A stretch of 61,773 bases of DNA, from positions 1 to 61,773 of the forward strand of contig JBARRO010000161.1 in the NCBI GenBank assembly GCA_049644265.1, given 5' to 3'. Shown piece by piece: positions 24,367 through 32,942 of this stretch. The DNA comes from JBARRO01 sp049644265 (GTDB lineage Bacteria; Bacteroidota; Ignavibacteria; UBA10030). Position 1 is the first letter of the stretch. Each line of letters opens with the position of its first letter. Under the pieces are notes generated by a model that was not told where the DNA came from, searched no databases, and saw only the letters and a program-made list of their open reading frames with translations. Both the position numbers and the translations under genes were made by a program.

Positions 24367-24382
24367 GGCAAATTCCATACCA
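24367..24382 (-). promoter_or_regulatory. Candidate sigma-54 (-24/-12) promoter of the STAS-TolQ-ExbD-TonB operon
   Basis: On the minus strand the site reads TGGTATGGAATTTGCC. It keeps the invariant GG and GC exactly 10 nt apart and matches TGGnAnRnnnnTTGC. The predicted start is near 24356, leaving a ~70-nt leader before the STAS ATG. A sigma-54 activator gene lies directly upstream, which raises the likelihood. Confidence 0.6.
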
Positions 24383-24439
24383 CATCGGGCTCTTTAATTT
24401 GCCTTGTTTTCAGGAAGGGAAATTGAGAAGGACTCAAGC

Positions 24440-24460
24440 TGCGGGGAAAAATTCCCCGCA
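24440..24460. promoter_or_regulatory. Dyad symmetry, candidate enhancer site for the sigma-54 activator
   Basis: A perfect 9-bp palindrome TGCGGGGAA/TTCCCCGCA around a 3-nt centre. No T-run follows on either strand, so it is a poor terminator. Its centre lies about 94 nt upstream of the predicted sigma-54 start, the usual distance for NtrC-type activator binding. It could also help end the kinase/regulator transcript. Confidence 0.5.
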
Positions 24461-24519
24461 AGGAATAGGAAAAAGGTTGAACAGGAGGAAAGAGGTTGAA
24501 CCGCAGGGGGTTAGGGCGT

Positions 24520-24535
24520 GGGGAATTTTTTCCCT
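24520..24535. promoter_or_regulatory. Second, imperfect dyad related to the one at 24440
   Basis: GGGGAATTTTTTCCCT repeats the GGGGAA/TTCCC core of the dyad at 24440-24460. Centre-to-centre spacing is about 77 nt, close to seven helix turns, so both would lie on the same face of DNA. It may be a second activator site. Confidence 0.35.
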
Positions 24536-24543
24536 TGAAGATG

Positions 24544-25872
24544 TTACAAGCCGTATTTCTTTCTCTTATTTAGGAGAGTCTTCCGATCAATTCCCAGAAT
24601 TCGTGCGGCTTCATCGAAATCCTTCGCATGCTGCAGAACGCGTTTCAGGTGGGTTTTTTCAAGCTCTTCGAGCGAGAGCGTATTGAGAGGCCGCTCCGTG
24701 GGCAAACGGATCTCTTCAGGAAGGTCATGCAGGTCGACGATCCCGTTTGAGGTGAGAAGTACCGCGCGCTCGATGACATGCTCAAGCTCCCGGACGTTGC
24801 CGCTCCACCGGTAGGAACGAAGGGCTTGCTCGGCGGCTGGAGAGACTTCAGGCGGTGTTCCTTTCGCATACTTTGAGAGAAAATGCTGAATCATCAGGGA
24901 GATGTCCTCAGGCCGCTCCCGCAACGGAGGAAGCTTGATCCGCACAGCATTCAGCCGATAGAACAGATCCTCCCGGATCGTTCCTTCCTTAAGCGCCTCG
25001 TCCAGGTTTTCGTTCGTCGCAGCGATGAAACGCACATCGACTTTTCGTGTTGTATTCTCGCCGACACGCTCAAATTCCTTGCTCTGGAGAACACGCAGGA
25101 GTTTCGCCTGGATTGACGGAGAGAGTTCCGCAATCTCATCGAGGAAAATCGTCCCCCCGTCCGCCGCCTCGAATCGTCCTTCCCGGTCCTTGACAGCTCC
25201 GGTGAACGCCCCGCGCACCGAGCCAAACAACTCACTTTCCAGAAGCTGCTCGGGAATCGCCGCGCAGTTGACCTTGACCAGAGGCTTGTCGCATCGGGGG
25301 CTTTTCCGGTGAATGAACTCCGCAAACAGTTCCTTCCCGGTCCCGCTCTCCCCTTCGATCAGCACACTGATGGTGCTTTCCGCCACCCGCGCTCCCAGCT
25401 CAAGCTGCTCCAGCATCGCCCTGTTTCGCGTGACGAGTTCATGTTTTCCCCGGACGACTTCCAACTCCTCGCGAAGTTCCAGAACCTCCCGCTTCAGGCG
25501 ATGGTGCTCCCACACCTTCTGAACAAAGAGCTTGAGTTCTTCAAAATCGAACGGCTTCTGCAGGTAATCGTACGCTCCGCGCTTGATCGCTTCAACAGCG
25601 CTGTCCACCGAACCGTGAGCCGTCATGATGATGACCGTCGTGTCGGGTGAGGAGCGTTTGATTTCCGCAAGAACTTCCATGCCGTCCATCGGGACCATTT
25701 TCAGATCGACAAACGCCAGGTCGAAGGAGTGCTGCTGAAGAATCCCAAGAACCTCCTGCGGTTTCGATGTGAGCGTCGCCTGAATGCCGATAGAATCCAG
25801 ACATATGCCGATCGTATTGAGCACGTTGCGCTCGTCGTCGACAACCAGCACGCGCGGCAGTCGTTGTTCCAC
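24544..25872 (-). CDS. NtrC-family sigma-54-dependent response regulator
   Basis: 442 residues. The receiver domain (1-120) has acidic pocket DD12-13, phospho-acceptor D56 (FVDLKM), T in IIMTAHGS and K in LQKPF. The AAA+ domain (~145-380) has Walker A GESGTGKE, the sigma-54-contact loop GAFTGA (SVRGAFTGAVKDREG), Walker B TIFLDEIAEL and arginine-finger region REDLFYRL. The C-terminal Fis-type helix-turn-helix is LKRVLQHAKDFDEAARILGIDRKTLLNKRKKY. It activates transcription from sigma-54 promoters when phosphorylated. The GTG start directly abuts the TAA of the kinase gene, so the pair is coupled. Likely target: the operon downstream. Confidence 0.96.
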   Translation of the reverse strand: MEQRLPRVLVVDDERNVLNTIGICLDSIGIQATLTSKPQEVLGILQQHSFDLAFVDLKMVPMDGMEVLAEIKRSSPDTTVIIMTAHGSVDSAVEAIKRGAYDYLQKPFDFEELKLFVQKVWEHHRLKREVLELREELEVVRGKHELVTRNRAMLEQLELGARVAESTISVLIEGESGTGKELFAEFIHRKSPRCDKPLVKVNCAAIPEQLLESELFGSVRGAFTGAVKDREGRFEAADGGTIFLDEIAELSPSIQAKLLRVLQSKEFERVGENTTRKVDVRFIAATNENLDEALKEGTIREDLFYRLNAVRIKLPPLRERPEDISLMIQHFLSKYAKGTPPEVSPAAEQALRSYRWSGNVRELEHVIERAVLLTSNGIVDLHDLPEEIRLPTERPLNTLSLEELEKTHLKRVLQHAKDFDEAARILGIDRKTLLNKRKKYGL

Positions 25873-27735
25873 TTAGGATTCCTGAGGTTGCTGTATGAGG
25901 GGGATTGTGAAGAAGAAGGTGCTTCCCTTCCCCGGTTTGCTGTCGACCCAGATTTTTCCTCCATGCGCCTCCACCACTTCACGCGCTATGGCAAGTCCCA
26001 ACCCGACACTCCCCGGTGTTGTCTCCGACGCTTCCTTCACCTGCACAAACTTCTCAAAGATCGTTTCATGGGCTTCCTGGGGAATGCCGCGTCCGGTGTC
26101 CGTGACAGAAACGCGCACCGCAGACGACTCACGGTCAGCCCTGATCGTCACTTTTCCTCCCGAGTCCGTAAATCGCAGCGCGTTGCTCACAAGGTTTGTA
26201 ACCACCCAGGAAAGCTGCTGGGGATCTCCAACGACCTGTGGCACGTCGGGGTGAATGATAATTCCAAGCTCGATCTGCTTTTCCCTAAAGGGCAGTCGCA
26301 GCGGTTTCAGTGCGTCATCAATCAGATACTGGAATGTGAACGGCTCCTTTTTCATCTCGTATTTACCAGACTCCAGCCGGGAAAGGTCGAGCAATTCCTT
26401 CAGCAGTTTGCGCAGCCGTTCACAGTCGTCCTTTGCCGCGGCGAGTAACTCCCTCTGCCGCTCGTTGACCGGGGCAAGGACCTCCTTGGAGAGAATGTCG
26501 ATGCTCATACTGAGGGACGTCAGGGGTGTCCGCAGCTCATGCGACACGGTCGCAATGAATTCCGATTTCATCCGGTCGAGAATTTTGAAGCGCGTGACAT
26601 CCTGAAGCAGCGTCACGACCCCCTGGACGCGACCCCGCTCGTCGGTAATGCTCGCCTGACGCGGGCGAAAATAGAGCTTGGTCCCGTTTCGTTCGAAGGT
26701 CAGGAGGAGGTCGCGCTGTTCCATTTCTTTTTTCTTGTGAGAATCGGCCTTGAGCATTTCCGCCCACCGTTCGTCACGCATGACAGCCCTGAGGGATTTG
26801 CCCTGCCATTCCTTCCCCCGAAGGCTCAAGACCGCCGCAGCGGCCTGATTCATCAGCAAAATCCTGTTTTCCCTGTCTGTCACGATAATAGGATCTGCAA
26901 TGCTCTCGACGATGGTTTCCGACTTCTTCTTCTCAGCAATGAGCTGCTGAATATTCATCTCTTCATAAATCCTCAGCCGCTCGGTCATCTTGTTGAATTC
27001 CCGGCTGAGCTCTCCGATTTCATCGTCTGTGATGACGTCGATTTTCTGGTTCAAGTGGCCCTGACTGATATTGCGGACGGACCGGGTGAGTTTCTCGGCC
27101 GGGAGAAGGATGGTCCGGGTAAAACGAATGCTCGCAGAAACGCTGAGGACAATAGACGCCAGCGAGGCCAGAATAACCGTGAGGGTGGCCCCCTTCGTTG
27201 TTTCACGAATCCTCTGCTCGGTTTGTGCCATCGCGTCCTGATTGATTTCCAGAAGCTGGAAGCACTGTTCCTTAAGCCTCTCGGCGATCGGTCTGAGGAT
27301 GGTGAATTTGAACTGAGTGGCAGCGGTTGATTTTCCTCTCACCTGCAACAGACGATAGAGAGAGTCGGTCAGCTGGTTATAGACCCGGTAGGTAGCTTCG
27401 ATAGTATCCAGGAGGCTCAGTTCAGCGAATTTTTTCTGACCGAGCTTTGCCTGTTCGTGCCAGCCAAGGAATCCCACGCGATTTGCATTGAAATTGACGT
27501 AGGAAATATCGATGTCGTCGAGCAGCATGGAAAGCTGGGCATTTTCCTGCCGCTCGAGCGCTTTGACCATGTTCTGGGCTGCAAGCACACTCCGGACATT
27601 GTCGCGGAGAATCAGCCCGACGGAGTCGTTCAGCTGCGAAAAATTGTAGACGGCAAATACGCTCGTCGCCAGACCGATCAGAACGACAACCAAATACCCC
27701 AGGCCGAGCTTGTAGCGTAGTCCCTTCATCTTCAT
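25873..27735 (-). CDS. Membrane sensor histidine kinase (HAMP-PAS-HisKA-HATPase)
   Basis: 620 residues. Two membrane spans (about 8-29 and 184-206) flank a ~150-residue periplasmic helical sensor. A HAMP domain follows (TRSVRNISQGHLNQKIDV), then a PAS domain (ESIADPIIVTDRENRILLMN). The HisKA domain carries the phosphorylated His in FIATVSHELRTPL. The ATPase has the N box NLVSNALRFT, G1 DTGRGIP and G2 GLGLAIAREVVEAHGG. The periplasmic part resembles no obvious ligand-binding family. It pairs with the adjacent sigma-54 activator, the start of which touches its stop codon. Confidence 0.95.
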   Translation of the reverse strand: MKMKGLRYKLGLGYLVVVLIGLATSVFAVYNFSQLNDSVGLILRDNVRSVLAAQNMVKALERQENAQLSMLLDDIDISYVNFNANRVGFLGWHEQAKLGQKKFAELSLLDTIEATYRVYNQLTDSLYRLLQVRGKSTAATQFKFTILRPIAERLKEQCFQLLEINQDAMAQTEQRIRETTKGATLTVILASLASIVLSVSASIRFTRTILLPAEKLTRSVRNISQGHLNQKIDVITDDEIGELSREFNKMTERLRIYEEMNIQQLIAEKKKSETIVESIADPIIVTDRENRILLMNQAAAAVLSLRGKEWQGKSLRAVMRDERWAEMLKADSHKKKEMEQRDLLLTFERNGTKLYFRPRQASITDERGRVQGVVTLLQDVTRFKILDRMKSEFIATVSHELRTPLTSLSMSIDILSKEVLAPVNERQRELLAAAKDDCERLRKLLKELLDLSRLESGKYEMKKEPFTFQYLIDDALKPLRLPFREKQIELGIIIHPDVPQVVGDPQQLSWVVTNLVSNALRFTDSGGKVTIRADRESSAVRVSVTDTGRGIPQEAHETIFEKFVQVKEASETTPGSVGLGLAIAREVVEAHGGKIWVDSKPGKGSTFFFTIPLIQQPQES

Positions 27736-27788
27736 GAAAGAAAGTTATCGTCTTTTCGAGGTAAAGGCAAGGTGCATGGAGAATAGAA

Positions 27789-27895
27789 TAACCGCAAAGA
27801 ACGCAAAGGAGACGCAAAGGACGCAGAGGATGAATTATGAATGACTTTATCTCTTCTTTGCGTTCTTTGCGCATTCTTTGCGGACTTTGCGGTTA
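27789..27895. repeat. Inverted low-complexity repeat (CGCAAAG type)
   Basis: Arms TAACCGCAAAG (27789-27799) and CTTTGCGGTTA (27885-27895) are perfectly complementary. The inner part repeats GCAAAGRACGCAAAGG on one side and CTTTGCGTTCTTTGCG on the other. A related run (AACCGCAGAGCACGCCGAGAACGCAGAG) lies at 40.64 kb. It fills most of the spacer between the divergent kinase and tilS genes. Confidence 0.6.
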
Positions 27896-27915
27896 GTCTT
27901 TATCATTGCCGTTTC

Positions 27916-27946
27916 TTGTCTTTCCCTCCAAAAAACTGTATCTTTG
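27916..27946 (+). promoter_or_regulatory. Candidate Bacteroidetes-type promoter for tilS operon
   Basis: TATCTTTG (27939-27946) matches the TAnnTTTG -7 element, with TTG (27916-27918) 20 nt upstream as the -33 element. Transcription would start near 27953, ~80 nt before the tilS start codon and just before a terminator-like hairpin. Confidence 0.45.
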
Positions 27947-27969
27947 ATTGAGCGAGGGTTTTTACGCAC

Positions 27970-28000
27970 CTTGACTTGGAGACAAGTCAAGTTTTTTTTT
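27970..28000 (+). terminator. Terminator-like hairpin in the tilS leader
   Basis: A perfect 9-bp stem CTTGACTTG (27970-27978) with CAAGTCAAG (27983-27991), a GAGA tetraloop and nine T residues (27992-28000). By sequence it is a textbook intrinsic terminator on the plus strand, but no plus-strand gene precedes it and tilS starts 32 nt later. It may be an attenuator of the tilS-hpt-ftsH operon or end a short leader RNA. Confidence 0.7.
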
Positions 28001-28031
28001 ATATCCGGGTTGCTTCGCAATTCCAAAGACT

Positions 28032-29405
28032 ATGGTCAACCTCGAGGAAAAACTCGAAGCATTCATCCACGAACAGCATCTCCTTTCTCCGGGGCAGTCG
28101 CTGGTGCTAGCAGTCAGCGGCGGCGTGGACTCGACGGTTATGTTGAGTCTGTTTGCCGGCCTTTCACGTCGGTGGAAGCTCAAGATCACGGTGGCCCATG
28201 TGAACCATGGCCTCCGGGGAGAGGAATCCGACGGGGATGAGGAATTCGTTCAGCACGCTGCGAGCACCCTGGGCGTTCCGTTTTTCGCCGAGCGGGTGCC
28301 TACACTCGATTATGCACACGCGCACAAGGTTTCGAAACAGGAAGCTGCAAGGACATTGCGGTATGAATTCCTCGAAAAGATCCGGGCGCAGGCTTCCGCC
28401 GATGCAATCGCAACAGCCCATCAGGCGAATGACAATGCGGAGACCGTGTTTTTGAACCTCCTGCGTGGAACCGGAGTCAGGGGTCTCGCTGGAATCCCTG
28501 TCCGAAGGGATCCCGGAGCCGTGATTCGCCCTTTGTTGTTCGCATACCGGTCGGAACTTGAGGAATACGCAACGAGTCAAAATATTGCTTATAGGGAGGA
28601 TTCCTCGAACAAGTCGACAGCATACACGAGAAATCTGGTTCGGCAGGTTGTTCTCCCAGGCCTTCAGCAGCAACTCGGGTCGGATATCTGGACTTCGTTG
28701 AACCGAGTTTCTTCGGTCATGCGAGGCCTTGAACAGTCTTTATCTTTGGCGGTCGGGCAAAAACTTCCCGCCATGATTCGTGAATCGGAAAATCGACTGG
28801 CGGTTAGCCTTCCTCTCCTTATGGCAGAGCCGGAATATCTGCAGGAAGAGATTCTCCTCGCATTGCTTCGCAGAGAGGGAGTTGAGCCGAGCGCAGAAAA
28901 GGTTCTGAACCTCCTGAGGCTATGCTCTCAGCCCACGGGCCGCTCCATCCGACTTACCGACAAACTCGCGGCGTATCGCAACCGTGATGACCTTGTGTTC
29001 GGGCCGCCGCTCGAGGATTCACCGTTCGATCAGCCGGTGGTTATTGGTGGAACCTACACGTTCGGGAAGTTCACGTTTTCGATCGGTGAGCCGGAACCTG
29101 TGCCTTCGTCGCTCGTAAGAAAGGAACCCTACGAGCTGGCGGACGCGGACCGTCTGAAAGACGGCCTTGTGTTGCGAACCTGGCGTCCCGGTGACTGGTT
29201 TGTTCCGCTCGGGATGAACACCCGAAAGAAAGTAAGCGACTTCCTCATCGACGAGAAGGTGCCGTTGTTCGAAAAATCGGAGATTCCCGTGCTGGAATCG
29301 CAGTCCGAAATCGTTTGGGTCTGCGGAAAGCGACTGGACGATCGGTTCAAGATCAGAGAGAATACCCGATCCGTCGTAAAATTATTCTACCACCAATACG
29401 TCTAA
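28032..29405 (+). CDS. tilS: tRNA(Ile)-lysidine synthase TilS
   Basis: 457 residues. It converts the wobble C of tRNA-Ile(CAU) to lysidine so that AUA is read as Ile. The N-terminal PP-loop ATPase motif is SGGVDS (residues 29-34); HVNHGLRGEESDGDEEFV and ATAHQANDNAETVFLNLLRGTGVRGLAGIP are typical. The C-terminal substrate domain includes RTWRPGDWFVPLGMNTRKKVSDFLIDEKVPLFEK. The gene leads the widespread tilS-hpt-ftsH cluster. The ribosome-binding site is weak, and a terminator-like hairpin sits directly upstream, so expression may be regulated in the leader. Confidence 0.96.
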   Translation: MVNLEEKLEAFIHEQHLLSPGQSLVLAVSGGVDSTVMLSLFAGLSRRWKLKITVAHVNHGLRGEESDGDEEFVQHAASTLGVPFFAERVPTLDYAHAHKVSKQEAARTLRYEFLEKIRAQASADAIATAHQANDNAETVFLNLLRGTGVRGLAGIPVRRDPGAVIRPLLFAYRSELEEYATSQNIAYREDSSNKSTAYTRNLVRQVVLPGLQQQLGSDIWTSLNRVSSVMRGLEQSLSLAVGQKLPAMIRESENRLAVSLPLLMAEPEYLQEEILLALLRREGVEPSAEKVLNLLRLCSQPTGRSIRLTDKLAAYRNRDDLVFGPPLEDSPFDQPVVIGGTYTFGKFTFSIGEPEPVPSSLVRKEPYELADADRLKDGLVLRTWRPGDWFVPLGMNTRKKVSDFLIDEKVPLFEKSEIPVLESQSEIVWVCGKRLDDRFKIRENTRSVVKLFYHQYV

Positions 29406-29414
29406 CTTAAAGAG

Positions 29415-29963
29415 ATGTCGGACCAGATCCTTGTCAACGGCGACCGTTTTGAGCCATTCATACGAGAGGAACAGATCCGTGCGCGTGTGAAGGAGCTCGC
29501 AGCTCAGATTAATAAGGATTACCGCGGCAAGGTCCCGATCTTTATCGGTATCCTCAATGGATCGTTCATTTTCTTCGCGGATCTCATTCGCGAAATCAAC
29601 ATTGATTGCGAGGTCGACTTCTTCAAACTTTCAAGTTATGGAGACGCCAAGATTTCCTCGGGCCAGGTCACGCTTTTGAAGGATCTGAACTGCGATGTTC
29701 GAGGACGCGATATTCTCATCGTAGAAGACATTGTGGACTCCGGACTTTCCGTCGACTTCATCAAGCAACTGATCTCGAGAGAAAACCCGAATTCTCTGAA
29801 ATTTGTTTCGCTTCTGTTGAAGAAAGGAGTCCCGAAGATCGACTTCCCCATTGATTATGTGGGATTTGAAATTCCGCCCGATTTTGTAATCGGGTACGGG
29901 TTGGACTACGCACAAAAAGTTCGTAATTTGAAATCAGTGTATAGGATTGTGGGGAAAGGTTGA
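29415..29963 (+). CDS. hpt: Hypoxanthine phosphoribosyltransferase
   Basis: 182 residues. Purine salvage enzyme that makes IMP (and GMP) from hypoxanthine (and guanine) and PRPP. The PRPP-binding motif ILIVEDIVDSGLS lies at about residues 95-107. GILNGSFIFFADLIREI, the flexible loop region SSYGDAKISSGQV and the base-contact segment DFVIGYGLDYAQKVRNL are as expected. It begins 9 nt after tilS and precedes ftsH, the common bacterial order. Confidence 0.96.
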   Translation: MSDQILVNGDRFEPFIREEQIRARVKELAAQINKDYRGKVPIFIGILNGSFIFFADLIREINIDCEVDFFKLSSYGDAKISSGQVTLLKDLNCDVRGRDILIVEDIVDSGLSVDFIKQLISRENPNSLKFVSLLLKKGVPKIDFPIDYVGFEIPPDFVIGYGLDYAQKVRNLKSVYRIVGKG

Positions 29964-30042
29964 GCAGGAGGTAGGAAGTAGGAAATGGCTGGTAAGTTAA
30001 GAACGTAAGCCCGAAAGTTATGGGAAGGGAGAGGAGTTACAG

Positions 30043-32151
30043 ATGAACTGGTTCAATGAAGCTGACGATAAACGTAACGGAGCAGGTCAACAAAAGAAGC
30101 GCCTCACACCCATGAGACCACAGAAGAAGCTTCCCAAACAGTTCCGCGATGATGATTCCGCTTGGGGGAAGTTCGGCCGGGTTGTGCTGAGCTGGGTGGG
30201 GATTATCCTCGCCGTCTTCCTCATTATGTGGGCGTTCCGCACAAACGAGGAAACTGAATACGAGGTCAGCTTCACGACGTTTCAGGAGCTTCTGGCCCAG
30301 GACAAGATGAGTGACGCGGTCATCAAGATCACGGGCTTCAACGTGTTCGATTTTCATGGAAAGATGAAGGAACCCACTGACGTCAAGACGTCGAGCGGGA
30401 AGACAGTCCGTGCCACGCGCATTGCGCTGACTCTGCCCTACACCAGCATCGACGAGAGCCTTATCAATTCCTGGACTTCCAAGGGACTGAAGTTCAAGAT
30501 GGAGAAAGAGGATAATGCGTGGATCAATGCTGCGGTGAGCATCCTTCCATGGATCCTGCTTCTGGGCATATGGTTTGTCATTTTCCGAAGAATGCAGGCG
30601 GGTGCCGGCGGAACCAAGGGGTTGTTCTCGTTCGGAAAAAGCCGCGCGAAGCTGCTGACTGAAGGAATGACCCAGGTTACATTCGAGGATGTCGCCGGAG
30701 CGGACGAGGCAAAAGTCGAACTGCAGGAAGTTATTGAATTTCTGAAAGAGCCGGCAAAATTCCAACGCCTGGGTGGTAAGATTCCGAAAGGTGTCCTGCT
30801 ACTCGGTCCTCCGGGAACAGGAAAGACTCTTCTAGCGCGTGCAGTGGCGGGCGAGGCGGGAGTTCCATTTTTCTCGATCAGCGGAGCGGATTTCGTGGAA
30901 ATGTTTGTCGGCGTCGGCGCGAGCCGTGTGCGCGATCTGTTCGAGCAGGGCAAGAAAAGCGCTCCGTGCATCATCTTCATTGACGAAATCGACGCGGTTG
31001 GACGTCACCGCGGGGCGGGTCTTGGCGGCGGTCACGACGAGCGCGAACAGACTTTGAACCAGCTCCTCGTGGAGATGGATGGATTTGAGCAGAACAACGG
31101 CGTGATTATTATTGCGGCGACAAACAGGCCGGATGTTCTCGACCCCGCATTGCTGCGGCCCGGGCGATTCGACCGTCAGGTTGTCGTCGACCGTCCCGAT
31201 GTGAAGGGACGCGAGGGAATCTTCCGCGTTCACACGAAGAACATACCGCTCGGTGAAGACGTGCGACTGGATGTGCTTGCCAAAGGTACGCCGGGACTTT
31301 CCGGCGCGGATATTGCCAACCTCGTTAACGAGGCGGCTCTCCTCGCGGCGCGCAAGAGCAACAAGGTCGTCACGATGCAGCATTTTGAAGAGGCGAAGGA
31401 TAAGGTGATGATGGGGATGGAGCGGAAGTCGATGATCATTTCTGATCGTGAAAAGAAAGTGACCGCCTATCACGAATCGGGACATGTTCTCGTTGCGAGA
31501 TCCCTCCCCGAAGCGGACCCTGTGCATAAGGTGACCATCATTCCGCGCGGCCGTGCGCTCGGCGTGACGAGCTACCTTCCGATCGACGAGAAGCACACGT
31601 ATTCCAAGGATTATCTCGAAGCCATGATTACGTATGCCCTCGGTGGACGCGCAGCAGAACAACTGATCTTCAATCAGATCACGACGGGCGCAGGAAACGA
31701 TATCGAGCGCGCCACGGAGCTTGCCCGAAAAATGGTCTGCGAATGGGGCATGAGTGAGAAACTGGGACCGCTCGCGTACGGAGCAAAAGAAGAAGAGTTG
31801 TTTCTGGGAAGAGAGATTACGCGATCGAGGAACTTCAGCGAAAACACCGCGATCTCGATTGACGCCGAAGTGAGGAAAATTGTTACGGAGGCGATGAAGC
31901 GTTCGGAAAAAATCCTGAAGAAGAATTTGCCGACGCTGCACAGATTATCCAGCGCTCTGCTCGAGCGCGAAATCCTGGATTCTGACGAAATCGACAAACT
32001 CATCCGGGGCGAAGAACTTCCGCCGGTGGAGAAGCGGACAAACGGCCAGAATGATCTCCCCGAACCTGGCGCTCCTGCTCAGGCTCCCAAGATTGCCGCC
32101 CCGTCTCCTGCAACACCGGAACCTGCGGCAAAGACCAAGAAGACTTCATGA
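30043..32151 (+). CDS. ftsH: ATP-dependent zinc metalloprotease FtsH
   Basis: 702 residues. Membrane-anchored AAA+ protease that degrades misfolded membrane proteins and unstable regulators. Two N-terminal spans (about 46-66 and 166-184) flank a periplasmic domain. The ATPase has Walker A GPPGTGKT, Walker B IIFIDEIDAV and SRH NRPDVLDPALLRPGRFDRQ. The zinc protease has HESGH in TAYHESGHVLVARS and the third ligand in GAGNDIERATELARKMV. The C-terminal ~45 residues are a Pro/Ala-rich tail. GAGGAG before the ATG supports the start. It overlaps the next gene by 4 nt (ATGA). Confidence 0.98.
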   Translation: MNWFNEADDKRNGAGQQKKRLTPMRPQKKLPKQFRDDDSAWGKFGRVVLSWVGIILAVFLIMWAFRTNEETEYEVSFTTFQELLAQDKMSDAVIKITGFNVFDFHGKMKEPTDVKTSSGKTVRATRIALTLPYTSIDESLINSWTSKGLKFKMEKEDNAWINAAVSILPWILLLGIWFVIFRRMQAGAGGTKGLFSFGKSRAKLLTEGMTQVTFEDVAGADEAKVELQEVIEFLKEPAKFQRLGGKIPKGVLLLGPPGTGKTLLARAVAGEAGVPFFSISGADFVEMFVGVGASRVRDLFEQGKKSAPCIIFIDEIDAVGRHRGAGLGGGHDEREQTLNQLLVEMDGFEQNNGVIIIAATNRPDVLDPALLRPGRFDRQVVVDRPDVKGREGIFRVHTKNIPLGEDVRLDVLAKGTPGLSGADIANLVNEAALLAARKSNKVVTMQHFEEAKDKVMMGMERKSMIISDREKKVTAYHESGHVLVARSLPEADPVHKVTIIPRGRALGVTSYLPIDEKHTYSKDYLEAMITYALGGRAAEQLIFNQITTGAGNDIERATELARKMVCEWGMSEKLGPLAYGAKEEELFLGREITRSRNFSENTAISIDAEVRKIVTEAMKRSEKILKKNLPTLHRLSSALLEREILDSDEIDKLIRGEELPPVEKRTNGQNDLPEPGAPAQAPKIAAPSPATPEPAAKTKKTS

Positions 32152-32837
32152 CAGAAGTTCCTTCCGGGAACCCACCCGAAGGGCACGACCTCGGCCAGCT
32201 TGAGCATTCGGCCACCATTGAATACCGGCACGAGCTTGTCCGAAAAGCGATCCATCTGACATCGCTTTCCATCCCGGTCATTTACTATTTCATCTCGCGT
32301 TCCAACGCCCTCTGGCTACTCGTCCCGGTCACCGCAGCGTTTGTCATCGTGGACGTTGCGCGGTATTACTTCCCTCCTGTCACAGAGTGGTTCTACAGCT
32401 GGTTCGGCTGGCTTCTTCGAAGACGCGAACAGGATTCAACAAAGAAGCGGCTGAACGGAGCTACGAACGTCCTCATCTCGGCCTGCCTGTGTGTTCTGCT
32501 GTTTCCCAAGATCATAACCGTCACCGCGTTTGCCATCCTGATCATTTCGGATTCCACATCCGCACTGATCGGCCGCCGGTTCGGGAAGCACAGGTTCTTT
32601 GACAAGAGCCTCGAAGGGTCCATCGCCTTTTTCATATCCGCGATCGTCGTGGTTCTCCTCGCGCCTAAGGTGACGTCTCACCCGCTTGAGTATGTGATCG
32701 GCGTTGTTGCCGCTGCCTTTGGAGCCGTGGTTGAATCGCTTTCCATCAAGATCGACGACAATATCTCGATTCCGCTTGTTGTTGGGCTGGTGATGTGGGG
32801 GCTGTATGCAGTTTTGCTGCCGGCAGTGAGTTTCTAA
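32148..32837 (+). CDS. SEC59/phytol-kinase-like membrane protein (CTP-transferase family)
   Basis: 229 residues with about six membrane spans. It resembles the SEC59/DGK1/VTE5 (dolichol or phytol kinase) family: HELVRKAIHLTSLSIPVIYYF at the start, DSTKKRLNGATNVLISACL, ILIISDSTSALIGRRFGKHRFFDKSLEGSIAFF (the conserved DxxAxxxGxxxG..K..EG core) and the end AVVESLSIKIDDNISIPL. Such enzymes phosphorylate a polyprenol or diacylglycerol with CTP. The lipid substrate is not evident; phytol, dolichol or another polyprenol are possible. It is translationally coupled to ftsH, and a terminator follows. Confidence 0.88.
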   Translation: MTEVPSGNPPEGHDLGQLEHSATIEYRHELVRKAIHLTSLSIPVIYYFISRSNALWLLVPVTAAFVIVDVARYYFPPVTEWFYSWFGWLLRRREQDSTKKRLNGATNVLISACLCVLLFPKIITVTAFAILIISDSTSALIGRRFGKHRFFDKSLEGSIAFFISAIVVVLLAPKVTSHPLEYVIGVVAAAFGAVVESLSIKIDDNISIPLVVGLVMWGLYAVLLPAVSF

Positions 32838-32942
32838 GTATTGGTTGTTCGTGGTCCGCTTTTCCGTGAGTTGACAAGTTTGACGGTGGGAAAAGGATGG
32901 AAGCTGACTCCAAGGAATGACACTGCTGAACCACATTGAACA

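Noticed and set aside
27789..27895. CGCAAAG inverted repeat considered as an IS remnant
   Set aside because: No transposase trace or target duplication; the arms consist of low-complexity words repeated within each arm.
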